The notes: generated by a model not told the origin, from the letters alone. Numbered from the stretch's first letter, positions 9,017-18,789 are shown. The stretch is 64,000 bases of DNA from Planococcus rifietoensis (GCF_001465795.2 NZ_CP013659.2:2374501-2438500); one strand, 5' to 3'. Translations and numbers: made by a program.

Positions 9017-9154
9017 GATGTAATCCAGGCATTAAGAGTGCAAGGCAGCGACTCCTGCGGGAATAGCATGAGTCTTGAGACCCCACAGGAAGCGCAGCGA
9101 CCGAGGAGGCTCAAGCCATGCCCGCGGAAAGCGTCTGCCTGTAACGATTACATC
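9017..9154. repeat. Family D hairpin repeat, copy 1
   Basis: Outer arms GATGTAATC (9017-9025) and GATTACATC (9146-9154), then GGCAG/CTGCC (9044-9048, 9135-9139), then TGCGGG/CCCGCG. The conserved part runs GCGACTCCTGCGGGAATAGC to GCCCGCGGAAAGCG. Copy 2 is at 38967-39102. Similar sequences are, from memory, common between genes in Bacillales. Confidence 0.85.
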
Positions 9155-9302
9155 GCTCTCTTTGACTGGTTCATTTTTTGTTCAACTCACATATTATCAA
9201 TAGTTCATTCTACCATAGCAAAGCCTTGGGCAGAAATCGTTTTGGTGTATTTTTCATTACGGTTTCGTTACAGGACGCAAGGTAGCTCGTTGGGTTCCCA
9301 AA

Positions 9303-9334
9303 GAAAAGCCTCCTCCGCAAATGCGGAAGAGGCT
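9303..9334 (-). terminator. Terminator of the AGCS symporter gene
   Basis: A minus-strand stem AGCCTCTTCCGC-attt-GCGGAGGAGGCT is followed by TTTTC, just after the stop codon at 9340. Confidence 0.88.
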
Positions 9335-9339
9335 AGAAG

Positions 9340-10761
9340 TTATTCGTCGTGACGATGTGCTTCTTCTCCCCAGCATTCCGTGTTTTTCAGGCCAGGTAAA
9401 TTTTTCGCATAGAACACCGGATTCTTGCCTGCTTTTCTTTGTCCCATGTAATCATCGAGGACGCGGAACGCAATCTTCCCGAGCAATGCGATGACGATCA
9501 AGTTGATGACGGCCATCATGCCCATGAACAAGTCAGCCATGTTCCAGACAAGCTGGACTTGTGCGATAGACCCGAACATGACCATTGCCAATACGCCGAA
9601 GCGGTAAACAGTCAACCACATGCTGTGGGCGTTGATGAATTCAATATTCGTCTCGCCGTAATAATAGTTCCCGACGATCGAGCTGAAAGCGAAGAAAAAG
9701 ATTGCGATCGCCAAGAAGTACGGTGCCCATCCGCCTAAGTGCATATCCAGTGAAGCTTGCGTCAGAAGGATTCCTTCCTGTTCGCTGGTGCGGTACAGGT
9801 CCGCCAGAATGATGACGAATGCAGTCGCTGAACAGATGATGATCGTATCGAAGAAGACGCCCAAGCTTTGGACAAGCCCTTGTTTTGCAGGATGCGAAAC
9901 GTTCGCGGAAGCGGCGGCGTTCGGAACAGACCCCATACCGGCTTCGTTCGAGAACAAGCCGCGGCGTATACCTTGCATGATCGCAGCACCGATACCGCCA
10001 CCCACCACTTCTTCAAGACCAAATGCGTTTTGGATAATCAAAGTGAAGACCGCTGGAATTTCCGTGAAATTCATGACCATGATGTAAGCTACAACAATCA
10101 AATAAACAGTGGCCATGATCGGCACAACGATTTGTGTCACATGAGCGATCCGGCGTACACCGCCGAAAATGACGATGGCCGATAACACGACCAAGCTTGC
10201 GCCAACGACCCAGTTCGGGATGTCCAATACATCGCTGACCGATTGGGCGATGGTGTTCGATTGCACCGAGTTAAAGATGAACCCGAAAGCGAGTGTCAGA
10301 AGGATGGCAAAAACGATGCCCAGTTTCCGCGTGCCGAGCGCTTTTTCCATGTAGTACGCAGGGCCGCCGCGGAATTGCTCGCCGTCTTTGATCTTATACA
10401 CTTGAGCAAGCGTACTTTCGATGAATGCGGTCGCCATGCCGATTAGGGCTACAACCCACATCCAGAAAACTGCACCCGGCCCGCCGATGGCAATTGCCAA
10501 AGCAACGCCGGTGATGTTCCCGGTCCCGACGCGGGATGCAGTCGAAATCGTGAATGCCTGGAATGCGGAAATCCCGCCGGTTCCATCTTTCTTTTCCGTA
10601 ATAACACGGAACATTTCACCAAACAAGCGAACTTGCACAAAGCGAGTACGGATGGTGAAGTATAAACCAAGACCGAGCAAGAGCCCAATCAGTATGTATG
10701 TCCATAATAAGTTATTGCCTTCGTCGACGATCCACGTCAACCCGTTGAATATTGCATCCAT
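9340..10761 (-). CDS. Alanine/glycine:cation symporter (AGCS) family protein
   Basis: A 473-residue polytopic membrane carrier of the AGCS family, which couples uptake of small amino acids (alanine, glycine, or glutamine in B. subtilis AlsT) to Na+ or H+. Family signatures are visible: GTGNITGVALAIAIGGPGAVFWMW, GGPAYYMEKALG, GIRRGLFSNEAGMGSVPNAAA, and a C-terminal FAFSSIVGNYYYGE. The start at 10761 has AAAGGGG 9 nt upstream; an upstream in-frame codon at 10800 would add a non-membrane tail and lacks such a site. The gene is monocistronic with its own terminator. The transported amino acid and ion cannot be told from sequence. Confidence 0.9.
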   Translation of the reverse strand: MDAIFNGLTWIVDEGNNLLWTYILIGLLLGLGLYFTIRTRFVQVRLFGEMFRVITEKKDGTGGISAFQAFTISTASRVGTGNITGVALAIAIGGPGAVFWMWVVALIGMATAFIESTLAQVYKIKDGEQFRGGPAYYMEKALGTRKLGIVFAILLTLAFGFIFNSVQSNTIAQSVSDVLDIPNWVVGASLVVLSAIVIFGGVRRIAHVTQIVVPIMATVYLIVVAYIMVMNFTEIPAVFTLIIQNAFGLEEVVGGGIGAAIMQGIRRGLFSNEAGMGSVPNAAASANVSHPAKQGLVQSLGVFFDTIIICSATAFVIILADLYRTSEQEGILLTQASLDMHLGGWAPYFLAIAIFFFAFSSIVGNYYYGETNIEFINAHSMWLTVYRFGVLAMVMFGSIAQVQLVWNMADLFMGMMAVINLIVIALLGKIAFRVLDDYMGQRKAGKNPVFYAKNLPGLKNTECWGEEAHRHDE

Positions 10762-10859
10762 CTCTGATGACCCCTTTAAAATTCTTATAGTGTAAATCAT
10801 TGTTCCATACCCTTAACGATATGCCCAGAAACTACTCCAGGCACATCGACAATATGCCC

Positions 10860-11951
10860 TTACGTCAAGCGCAAAGTCTCCGCCAAGACGCGTGCGCCAA
10901 CATCAAGCGCTTCCCGGTTGAACGTCATATCCGGATGATGAAGCCCCGGTGTTAAATCGGCACCAATCCCGACCATCGCCGCTTTTAACGCTGGCTGCTT
11001 GATCGTGTAGAAATGGAAATCGTCCGCACCCGTGGTTTGGATCGGGTCAGCGAAAGCTTCCTCTCCGAGCACATTGCGAATCGCTTGTGCAGCAATTTCC
11101 ATCGCCTCATCGGATACTTCAGCAGCTGGCGTGTAATCGTCCCATTTCAACTCGATTTTCACATCGTGAAGCGCTGCAATCGCCCGCAAACCTTCCTCAA
11201 GGCGAACTTTCATCGTGTCCATCAACTCATTGGACTGTGAGCGCACATCAAGCGCGAATGTGGCGCTTCCCGGGATGATATTCAAGCTTTCCCCGCCGGT
11301 CTGGATATTCGTCAACTTGGCTGAATAGGATTCAAACGGCGAAAAATAAATCGTTTTCACGAATTGATGGATCGCCGCGATGACGTCGATGGCATTTTTC
11401 CCTTGATGGGGACGCGCACCGTGTGCATCTTCTCCGATGATCTTGCCTTTCAGAAAAATCCCAGAACCGTGATGCAGCGCAGGCGTCACTTTGCCAAACG
11501 GCAGCTCTTCCTGCGGACGCAAATGGACGCCGAATAGGTGCGTCACCCCTTCTAAAGCCCCGCGTTCAATCATCGCAAGCGAACCGTTGCCTTGCTCTTC
11601 AGCCGGCTGGAAAATAAAGCGGATGCGCTTGTTCAAGGATTCATCTTTCAAGCGCAGGAGCGCTCCGAGTACCATCGACATATTGGCGTCGTGGCCGCAG
11701 GAATGGTTGGCTTGCACTTTGCCGTTCACTTCCTGCCACAAGGCATCGATATCCGCACGGACGGCGACCACTTCCTCGCCTTCGCCAATTTCTGCGAACA
11801 AGCCCGTGACGTCCTCGAATGTCCGGTACTCTACCCCGAGCTCATCCATGATCTGTGCAAGTTTCTTCGTCGTCTCGACTTCTTTGAAGCTGACTTCAGG
11901 ATGCGCATGGAAATAATCAAAATACGTTTCGGTCTGCTGCTTGAACTCCAT
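10860..11951 (-). CDS. M20 family metallo-amidohydrolase
   Basis: A 363-residue cytosolic hydrolase of the M20D (amidohydrolase/aminoacylase) group. Metal-binding and catalytic motifs are VRADIDALW, HSCGHDANM and FQPAEEQGNG, and the C-terminal TGADDFHFY and HHPD supply further ligands; a lid domain occupies the middle. Such enzymes remove acyl groups from amino acids or split peptides and auxin-like amides. Length and layout resemble B. subtilis AmhX, but the substrate is not evident. It is followed 98 bp upstream by another M20 enzyme on the same strand, suggesting joint amino-acid scavenging. Confidence 0.85.
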   Translation of the reverse strand: MEFKQQTETYFDYFHAHPEVSFKEVETTKKLAQIMDELGVEYRTFEDVTGLFAEIGEGEEVVAVRADIDALWQEVNGKVQANHSCGHDANMSMVLGALLRLKDESLNKRIRFIFQPAEEQGNGSLAMIERGALEGVTHLFGVHLRPQEELPFGKVTPALHHGSGIFLKGKIIGEDAHGARPHQGKNAIDVIAAIHQFVKTIYFSPFESYSAKLTNIQTGGESLNIIPGSATFALDVRSQSNELMDTMKVRLEEGLRAIAALHDVKIELKWDDYTPAAEVSDEAMEIAAQAIRNVLGEEAFADPIQTTGADDFHFYTIKQPALKAAMVGIGADLTPGLHHPDMTFNREALDVGARVLAETLRLT

Positions 11952-12049
11952 AAAAGATTCGCTCCTTTAAATTTTTCATCTTTTTGAATTGTACCTGTCT
12001 TCTCAATTCAAAACAAACCGGATTGTGAAAACACCTTCATTCATTGCTA

Positions 12050-13663
12050 TTAATCCGCTTGTTCTCCAATGTGCAAAATCAAGGTTGCGATGATTTCCGG
12101 AATTTCCTCGAATGCATTTTTGATATGGAGCCGTTCGGTGCGTTTATGCGGGTCTTTGCCAAAGGGTCCAATATTCAAGACCGGCGCTTTGAGCTGCTGC
12201 ATCGTTTGGAACGGGATGCTGTATTGATCGCCGTAAACCGGTGTGTTTTTCTCATAGCTGACCCAGCCGCTCGCCGTATCCTCGTAATTGACGTAGCTAA
12301 GGTCCGAAATGCCGTTGAAGAAATGCACTTGCTCGAGCTCCAATTCGAAACGTTCGAGCGCATCTTGCGTGACATGAGCCACACATTTCTCGATGAATGG
12401 GTCTTCGCTAGAATTGACCGCTGGGTAATAAGGCGGCGCAAACAATAACACGATCCCCGGCGTCAACTCCTGGCAATTTAACAGCAAGATGTCCGCAATA
12501 TGGAACGATTTATCGCGGACGTCACGTTCGGGGTCCATCAACGTATCGCGAATCAATTGATTTAGGTAATCAAGCCCGAATTTCTCTTTGGCGTACTCTA
12601 CAAGTTCTTCGTAACGGAGGACGCGGATTTCCTCAACACGCGGTGCCATGCCGACTTTTTCGCACAAGGCAAGATAATCTTCCATGCATTCTGCAGCAGA
12701 TTCCTTTGCCAAGCCCTCGAAAATACCCATGACGTCTTCAGCGTTTCTTTCCATCGTGAAGACGTTATAGAGCGCTTTTGTCCGGTATGGCGTCTGCACC
12801 GAATATTCTTCTTTCATATCCCCTTGCGTCAGGGTTACCGGAAGCGGCGTTTCTTCTCCGTGCACGGTCTCAGAAAACGCCGGATTCCATTCCATTTTCC
12901 GCGTCAAATAGGTGGACAGATAGCTCGAGGTCATGCCAGCAAGCGGCTCCCCTGCATGCGTTTCTTTGCCGTAGAACAAAGCGCTCGGCATGATTTTCCC
13001 GATCGACCCGGTGTAGATGTATTGCGATTCATCGCCAGGCGATTTCGCGAACACCGGCTCCCCGTTTAGAAACAGCACATATTCCAAGCCATATTGGCGT
13101 TCGAGGTCGAGCAGCTTTGACACGCCGTAACGCATGCCTGCCGAGTTGACTTCCTCATCCGGCACTGACATGAGCACAATATTGACCGGCCAATTTTCAA
13201 GGCTGGCCCGTTCGATCAACGCCATATGGATCGCCAGCCCTGACTTCATGTCCATGATGCCGCGGCCGAATAAATAATCACCGGATGCGAGATCGGCCTG
13301 CATCTCCGGCTTGAATTCGCTTTTAATCTTTTGGAATGCTTTCTCCAGTTCTGCCGGCTGGTAAGCGAGCGGCGCCAAATCCCCGTATTCGTGCACGGCG
13401 ACGGTATCGAAATGGCTGAGCAGCACGACGGTGCGTGAGGCTTTTTCATGCTTGTATAATGCGGTCAAATACCGGCGTTCCCAATTGACTTCGCCTAAGG
13501 AAACGAGTTCTGGGTGCTTGTGAAAATACTCCGTTTCCATTAATTTGGATTTCAATCGTTCCGGGAATTTCACTTCCCCTTCCGTCAAACCTTGCGACTC
13601 CCAGCCGACCAATTGTTCTGTCAGCTGGCGCACTTGTGCTGGTGTGCCCCATAAACCCGTCAT
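12050..13663 (-). CDS. rocB: M20 family peptidase, RocB-like
   Basis: A 537-residue member of the RocB branch of M20 peptidases, a protein linked to arginine utilisation in B. subtilis, though its reaction is undefined. The motifs LLSHFDTVAVHEYGD, LFGRGIMDMKSGLA and VPDEEVNSAGM match the metal site of M20 enzymes, and the length (537 against about 566) fits. GGAG lies about 8 nt before ATG 13663. No rocA, rocC or rocD accompanies it, so pathway membership rests on family alone. Confidence 0.82.
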   Translation of the reverse strand: MTGLWGTPAQVRQLTEQLVGWESQGLTEGEVKFPERLKSKLMETEYFHKHPELVSLGEVNWERRYLTALYKHEKASRTVVLLSHFDTVAVHEYGDLAPLAYQPAELEKAFQKIKSEFKPEMQADLASGDYLFGRGIMDMKSGLAIHMALIERASLENWPVNIVLMSVPDEEVNSAGMRYGVSKLLDLERQYGLEYVLFLNGEPVFAKSPGDESQYIYTGSIGKIMPSALFYGKETHAGEPLAGMTSSYLSTYLTRKMEWNPAFSETVHGEETPLPVTLTQGDMKEEYSVQTPYRTKALYNVFTMERNAEDVMGIFEGLAKESAAECMEDYLALCEKVGMAPRVEEIRVLRYEELVEYAKEKFGLDYLNQLIRDTLMDPERDVRDKSFHIADILLLNCQELTPGIVLLFAPPYYPAVNSSEDPFIEKCVAHVTQDALERFELELEQVHFFNGISDLSYVNYEDTASGWVSYEKNTPVYGDQYSIPFQTMQQLKAPVLNIGPFGKDPHKRTERLHIKNAFEEIPEIIATLILHIGEQAD

Positions 13664-13693
13664 CGTTCATTCTCCTTTCGCTATTCCACTATA

Positions 13694-13723
13694 GAAAAAA
13701 ACGGCTCATGTAGGGAGCCGTTT
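13694..13723 (-). terminator. Terminator overlapping the DMT transporter stop codon
   Basis: A minus-strand stem AAACGGCTC/GAGCCGTTT is followed by a T run. The TGA stop at 13706 lies at the edge of the loop. Confidence 0.85.
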
Positions 13724-14620
13724 CCTGCGTTTCCGAAGTAAATCCTCCGCTGCCCCTGACCCGAATATCACGCCGATCACTATGAGCACAAGTCCGATCA
13801 AATGACCCGGCGTAATCGTTTCACCGAGAATGAGGCTTGCTGCCACGAGCGAGAACAGCGTATTCAGGTTCATGAAAATTGCCGCTTTCGTCGGTCCTGC
13901 CTGGCCAATCGAGTAATTGTAAAGCATATGCCCTACTGCTGTACCAAGCATTCCCGAAAAGAAGAACGCCAGCCAGAATGACGATGGAACTGCCGCGAAT
14001 GCCGCAATTTCTCCCGGTTCCTGGATGAGCGCGATGATGAACAACACGATCGCTCCCGTCACGAGCATGTATCCCGTCAACAGGCGCGGATCCAGCGAGC
14101 GTGCCGCATTTGCTATGACAATATAACTGAAGACTTGAGCCAAGATGGAGATGAAGACCAATATATCACCTAAACTCAAGCCTGATGCCGAGTCGCTTCC
14201 GACCATCACTGTCATGGCGACGCCGGCGAAACCGATGAACACCCCGAGCCATTGCAGCCTAGATGGCACAATGCGCATAATCAGCGATACGAGAACTGCC
14301 GTCAACATCGGCCCGGTCCCGAGAATCAATCCCGCGTTCGTTCCGGAAGTGATCGCCAAACCTTGTGACAGAAAATAATGATGCGCCACTACATTGAGCA
14401 GCGCTCCGAGCAATATGTATTTCCAATCGCTGCGCTTTGGCCAGCGCATCATGCCGAGCGATGCCAAAATAATCAGCACGGTCACGCCTGCCAGTAAGAT
14501 CCGAAACGCCGTCAGCGTGACTGGATCAACAAATTCCAATAAATACTTGACCGCCGCGAGGTTGAATCCCCACACGACCATCACCGATGTTAAGATGCCG
14601 TAAACTTTCCATGGAGTCAA
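13706..14620 (-). CDS. EamA/DMT family transporter
   Basis: A 304-residue inner-membrane protein with about ten hydrophobic segments and two EamA repeats (about residues 10-140 and 155-290), as in drug/metabolite exporters. Motifs VVWGFNLAAVKYLL at the first helix and LNTLFSLVAASLILGE near the end are typical. The start is read as TTG at 14620 with GAAGGG 8 nt upstream. Substrate unknown. It sits between the RocB-like gene and the PanF-like symporter without clear coupling to either. Confidence 0.85.
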   Translation of the reverse strand: MTPWKVYGILTSVMVVWGFNLAAVKYLLEFVDPVTLTAFRILLAGVTVLIILASLGMMRWPKRSDWKYILLGALLNVVAHHYFLSQGLAITSGTNAGLILGTGPMLTAVLVSLIMRIVPSRLQWLGVFIGFAGVAMTVMVGSDSASGLSLGDILVFISILAQVFSYIVIANAARSLDPRLLTGYMLVTGAIVLFIIALIQEPGEIAAFAAVPSSFWLAFFFSGMLGTAVGHMLYNYSIGQAGPTKAAIFMNLNTLFSLVAASLILGETITPGHLIGLVLIVIGVIFGSGAAEDLLRKRRKRLPT

Positions 14621-14664
14621 AAGTGCAGCCCTTCTTTCCCTTTTTCCAGATATAGCCCTTTATT

Positions 14665-16140
14665 TTACGCTTGTTTTTCGTTTCTGTATAGAATGGCATT
14701 GTAATCATACGCCTGACGCTTGATCAGTAAACTGAAGGCGATAAAGGCGAGAAGCGACAAGACGACCGGCAACGTGACGGTATGGACGCCGAACAAATTA
14801 CCGTTTTCGATGTTATAGAAATGCAAGGCGATATAGCTTAGGATCCCTGTCGCCATACTCGCAATCGCCCCGTATTTATTGCCCCATTTCCAGTAAAGCC
14901 CGAGAACGATCGGCCAGATAAACGCCGCTTCCAGACCGCCGAACGCGAATAAATTCAAGAAAATCAGCAAATCAGGCGGATCGAGCGCCAGCAAGAAGAC
15001 AATCACGCCGAGAATCCCCGTGACCCCGAAGGACATGCGTTTGATGGTTTTCAGGCTTGCATCCGGTTTGACGTAATTCAAATAGACATCTTTGACAATC
15101 GACGAACTGACGAGCAATAGCAGCGAATCGACCGTCGACATGATCGCCGCCATCGGAGCTGCCAAGACGATACCCGCGACCCAAGGCGGCAAAGTTTCCA
15201 GCGCGATCAGCGGAATGACTTTATCGCCGACTTCAATGCCCGGAAGGATCGGGCGCGCGAATACACCGATCAAATGCATATTGAGCATGATAAAGCCGGT
15301 GACGATCGTGCCGATAATGAGCGCACGGTGCATCGAACGCGCATTTTTATAAGACATGGCGCGCACCGCGATTTGCGGCAAGCCGACAACGCCGACACCG
15401 ACAAGAATCCAGAACGACGAGACGTAAGCGGCGCTGAGATTGCCTTCCGCTCCGTATGGCGTCACCAAATTCGGGTTTTCATTGATCAAATCTTGCATGA
15501 TGTTCGAAATTCCGCCGCCTGAAATGATGACAGCGACCAGCAAGATCAAGGTGCCGATAAGCATGACCGCCCCTTGCACCGCATCGGTCAAGGCGACAGC
15601 CCGGAAGCCGCCAATCGTCACATAAACGAGAACGCTGATGGCAAACAAGAACAAGGCCGATTGATAGCTGAGTCCTGTTAAAGACTCGATGAGCCGCGCG
15701 CCGCCGATCCACTGGGCCGCCATCGCGGAAAACAAGAAGATGATGATGCTAAGCGCCGATAACAACACAACAGCTGTGCTATTGTAACGGGCTTTGAGAA
15801 AATCGATCATCGTCACCGCGTTATAACGGCGGGCCATGATGGCGTATTTTTTCCCGAGAATCATCAGGACAAAATAACCGGTGACCACTTGTGTCATCGC
15901 GAGCAGCACCCAGCCAAAGCCCATCGTATAGGCGGTCCCTGGCCCCCCGAGGAAACTTGAAGCGCTGCCGTATGTCGCGACCATGGTCATCGCCAGGACA
16001 AAACCGCCAAGTTCACGCCCGCCAAGGAAATAATCACTGATGAAGTTTGAAGAACCGGCCAATTTTCTGCTCGACCAATAGCCGATGAAAAAGATAATGA
16101 TCAAAAAAACGATCATGGGAATGAGGACTGAATAATTCAT
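14665..16140 (-). CDS. panF: Sodium/pantothenate symporter
   Basis: A 491-residue solute:sodium symporter with about 13 membrane segments. The N-terminal FFIGYWSSRKLAGSS, the GGRELGGFVLAMTMVATYGSASSFLGGPG stretch (read in two parts), and AAIMSTVDSLLLLVSS match the SSSF fold. Assignment to PanF rests mainly on the preceding YhdT gene, which overlaps it by 4 bp as in enterobacterial yhdT-panF. Predicted to import pantothenate for coenzyme A synthesis. Substrate assignment is inference. Confidence 0.85.
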   Translation of the reverse strand: MNYSVLIPMIVFLIIIFFIGYWSSRKLAGSSNFISDYFLGGRELGGFVLAMTMVATYGSASSFLGGPGTAYTMGFGWVLLAMTQVVTGYFVLMILGKKYAIMARRYNAVTMIDFLKARYNSTAVVLLSALSIIIFLFSAMAAQWIGGARLIESLTGLSYQSALFLFAISVLVYVTIGGFRAVALTDAVQGAVMLIGTLILLVAVIISGGGISNIMQDLINENPNLVTPYGAEGNLSAAYVSSFWILVGVGVVGLPQIAVRAMSYKNARSMHRALIIGTIVTGFIMLNMHLIGVFARPILPGIEVGDKVIPLIALETLPPWVAGIVLAAPMAAIMSTVDSLLLLVSSSIVKDVYLNYVKPDASLKTIKRMSFGVTGILGVIVFLLALDPPDLLIFLNLFAFGGLEAAFIWPIVLGLYWKWGNKYGAIASMATGILSYIALHFYNIENGNLFGVHTVTLPVVLSLLAFIAFSLLIKRQAYDYNAILYRNEKQA

Positions 16141-16409
16141 CGGCTCTCCTCCTGCTCTTCGTCAAATGGCACATCGACGAAGAAAAATTTGACGACGACC
16201 GTAACGAGCACGACCATAACCCAAAAGCCGACGACGCAGCTATAGAAAAACCAATCGGGCAAGCCGAATATGTATGTGTATTCTTCAACTGGCCGACTGC
16301 CGAGCCCATAGGCGAAAGCGAACCACCAGATAAAGTTGAAGAGCGCAAGGCCGAGGCCGATCCAGGCTTCCCGGTGCGCGACGCGGAAGCGCCAGTCTGT
16401 TTCTTTCAT
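16137..16409 (-). CDS. yhdT: YhdT family membrane protein
   Basis: A 90-residue protein with two membrane helices (about 16-38 and 50-76). The N-terminal FRVAHREAWIGLGLALFNF and the mid-protein FGLPDWFFYSCVVGFW are the conserved parts of the YhdT family, almost always next to panF. Its stop overlaps the panF start (ATGA, 16137-16140), indicating coupled translation. Probably an accessory subunit or stabiliser of PanF; its function has not been shown to my knowledge. Confidence 0.85.
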   Translation of the reverse strand: MKETDWRFRVAHREAWIGLGLALFNFIWWFAFAYGLGSRPVEEYTYIFGLPDWFFYSCVVGFWVMVVLVTVVVKFFFVDVPFDEEQEESR

Positions 16410-16555
16410 GGATATTCCACTCCGTTCAATGGCTGTAATGTGTTGTGTCTATCGTACACCAATGGCGGCCGTAAATTAAGCGCAAGTTTCGCCGGTGCTT
16501 TCGCTGCGGCTAATTACACAGCAAATTTTTGTACTTCCCCAAACTCTTTGCCATC

Positions 16556-16587
16556 AAAAAAACCTCCGGAAATCCCCGGAGGTTTTG
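16556..16587 (-). terminator. Terminator of the HlyD-type operon
   Basis: A minus-strand stem AACCTCCGG-ggattt-CCGGAGGTT is followed by a T7 run, immediately after the stop codon at 16589. Confidence 0.9.
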
Positions 16588-16588
16588 C

Positions 16589-17896
16589 TTAGCGTGCCAA
16601 TAAATATTCGATATAAGCGCGCCATTCGGTATTCTTCGCATAGTTAAAGTCCGGCGTGCGGCTTGGGAACGGCATGAAGAGCTTCGGCCGTCCCGGATAA
16701 TCGTGGAGCTGTTCTTCATTGATGGTGATGTCCCCTGCTTCCATGCCGCTTGCGAGAACGACGCGGCCTTGTTGGCTAAAGGCGATTTCGACAGGAACAG
16801 CATTCGGACGGCCGTCAATGTTCAAAGTATAGGCAGTGCCCGTTGTGTCATCGTCATCGTAAACCCAGCCGTCGCGCAAGGCAATGGCGTCTTGTGCTTC
16901 ATCCAAGGTAATTTCTGCGTTGACGTTGCTGCCATAAGGCATTTTGTCTTGCAAAGGCGTTTCAGGAGCGATGCGCACTTCATAAAACGCGATTGGGTTG
17001 TTTTGCTCGATGCGGCCAAGCTTCCGGTATGCTTCGAACCACTTGGATTCTTCAGCCGGGATTTCAGAAACGCTGCGGACCGTTCCAGGAATCGCACCTT
17101 CGATCCCTGGCGCCTGGATAAATACGCGGTCAGCTTGTTCCACTTCGTGCCATTCATCTTCCAATAGATATGTGACGAATTCCCGTTCGTTATTGTAGAT
17201 CTCGATGCTAAGTGGTTCGGTGTCGCGGTTGATGCTCGCGACCGTCCCTTCGACCGGGCTGATGAGCGCCGGATTTTCTTGGCTTTGCGCGAGCTGCGCT
17301 TCCACGACCGCAAGTTCAGAATCAATGGCTGCCAGACGTTGCTGGGCTTGCGCGATGCCTGAAGCATACGAGCCGTCTTCAGGCACTTCCACGCCGACCG
17401 AGACGTTAACATCCATGCGCAGTTCCTGTTCCATGTCTTCGCCAAAACCCGGATAACTGGAGCTGTTATTCGAGTCTTCGGAGACGCTGCTGTCTTGCGA
17501 TGCGCGCGCCTGTGTCAATTCCTGCAACGTGGACTGGACTTCACTGCGTTCTGCTTGAAGCGCACTTTGTTCCGATTGCCAAATGGCGCGCTGGTCTTCC
17601 GATTCGCTTTCATTCAAACGTGCCAGTTCAGCACCTGCCGTTACAGCATCGCCTTCTTTGACGAGCCATTGCTCAAGCGCTTCGTGGTCCTGGACATAGA
17701 TTTCCATCGTATCCTGCGGCGCCGTCAAGGCTTCTTTCGGCAAAGTCTCGGTATATGTATGGGTATACGCTTGTTCATATTCACTGACATATAATTCTTT
17801 CGAAATGATGCTCTTTTCCCCGAACAGCAACAGGAAGTTCGAGGTCAAAAAAGCGACGATGGCAATGGATAAGCCGATAAAGAAAAAGCGGTTCAT
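16589..17896 (-). CDS. HlyD-like membrane-fusion/adaptor protein
   Basis: A 435-residue protein anchored by one N-terminal helix (about 5-27). It contains a biotinyl-lipoyl-like half motif (LVKEGDAVTAGAELARL, about 78-95), a charged coiled-coil region (about 100-205) and a second lipoyl half (PVEGTVASINRD), followed by beta-barrel-like sequence. This is the layout of HlyD/RND adaptors that link a transporter to the cell exterior. No ABC or RND pump is adjacent; the only partner is the polytopic protein upstream, overlapping by 4 bp. It may instead form a two-component membrane complex. Export substrate unknown. Confidence 0.75.
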   Translation of the reverse strand: MNRFFFIGLSIAIVAFLTSNFLLLFGEKSIISKELYVSEYEQAYTHTYTETLPKEALTAPQDTMEIYVQDHEALEQWLVKEGDAVTAGAELARLNESESEDQRAIWQSEQSALQAERSEVQSTLQELTQARASQDSSVSEDSNNSSSYPGFGEDMEQELRMDVNVSVGVEVPEDGSYASGIAQAQQRLAAIDSELAVVEAQLAQSQENPALISPVEGTVASINRDTEPLSIEIYNNEREFVTYLLEDEWHEVEQADRVFIQAPGIEGAIPGTVRSVSEIPAEESKWFEAYRKLGRIEQNNPIAFYEVRIAPETPLQDKMPYGSNVNAEITLDEAQDAIALRDGWVYDDDDTTGTAYTLNIDGRPNAVPVEIAFSQQGRVVLASGMEAGDITINEEQLHDYPGRPKLFMPFPSRTPDFNYAKNTEWRAYIEYLLAR

Positions 17897-18582
17897 AGGA
17901 TCGGCCCCCCTTGCATAAAGTCACGCAGCATTTCATCGACTGGGATTTGGCTGAACAGTGCGACGATCAATGCCGAAATCACATGGATAACAATCAGTGA
18001 GAGCAGGATGATTTTCGGCGATACACGCGAAAAGTTTTTGATAAAGCGGTATTGAATCGCGATAATCAATGACGTAAACAAAGTTAATTGGTTAAAGAAA
18101 TAAATCAGGTAGCTATTGTCCAGGAATGTCGCGGCGATTGGCCCGAATGAAAACGGCGAAAAGGCCATCGTGTAGCCATTCCAGGCAAATATACCGAAAA
18201 TCAATCCTTTTTCCAGCACCAACAATGCCGTAACGTAAGCTTGCATGACGATCATCGCCTTCCACGGGATGCCGATGATCCGGCCGTACAAATACGCGGC
18301 GATGTATAGATGGAAGCTCAAATACAAGCCGCCCCACAGCAAGGTGCCGACTAGCGAAGTCCAACGCGCGAGTGTATAGCCGTCGAACATGCCTGCCGCA
18401 AGCAGCGGCGTCAACGATCCGGTGTTCATGCCCCAAATTTCAGGCAAGGCGAACACAATCAAGCCGAGCACCAGAATAACGGCCAGCCGCTTATTGATTT
18501 GCCTCATTTCGGTGTGTCGCAAATTATGTATGAGTTGGCCTTGGTTCAGGAAGAAATGCCAAAATTTAAAATCAGATATCAT
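17893..18582 (-). CDS. Polytopic membrane protein of unknown function, partner of the HlyD-like protein
   Basis: A 229-residue protein with five or six predicted hydrophobic helices (about 33-50, 75-100, 108-130, 145-170, 195-220). The arrangement is loosely reminiscent of Yip1-domain proteins, but I do not recognise it firmly. The stop codon overlaps the start of the HlyD-like gene (ATGA at 17893), so the two proteins are likely made together. AAAGGA about 10 nt upstream supports ATG 18582. Confidence 0.6.
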   Translation of the reverse strand: MISDFKFWHFFLNQGQLIHNLRHTEMRQINKRLAVILVLGLIVFALPEIWGMNTGSLTPLLAAGMFDGYTLARWTSLVGTLLWGGLYLSFHLYIAAYLYGRIIGIPWKAMIVMQAYVTALLVLEKGLIFGIFAWNGYTMAFSPFSFGPIAATFLDNSYLIYFFNQLTLFTSLIIAIQYRFIKNFSRVSPKIILLSLIVIHVISALIVALFSQIPVDEMLRDFMQGGPIL

Positions 18583-18789
18583 GCGTCTAAGTCCTTTCAG
18601 GCAAATGGCGTTCTGCTTAGTTTTACTTTACCAAAAAACCATACGCTTTGAAACGAATTCCCTGCCACAATTTTCAATATTTGGTGGCTTTGAGACGAAT
18701 GGCATAGGATTGTGGTGAATTTCAAATTAGTAAAGGGTGAAGTGGAGTGGAAGTAGGAGATGTTTAATGAAGAAAAGTGGTGTGAAAGA

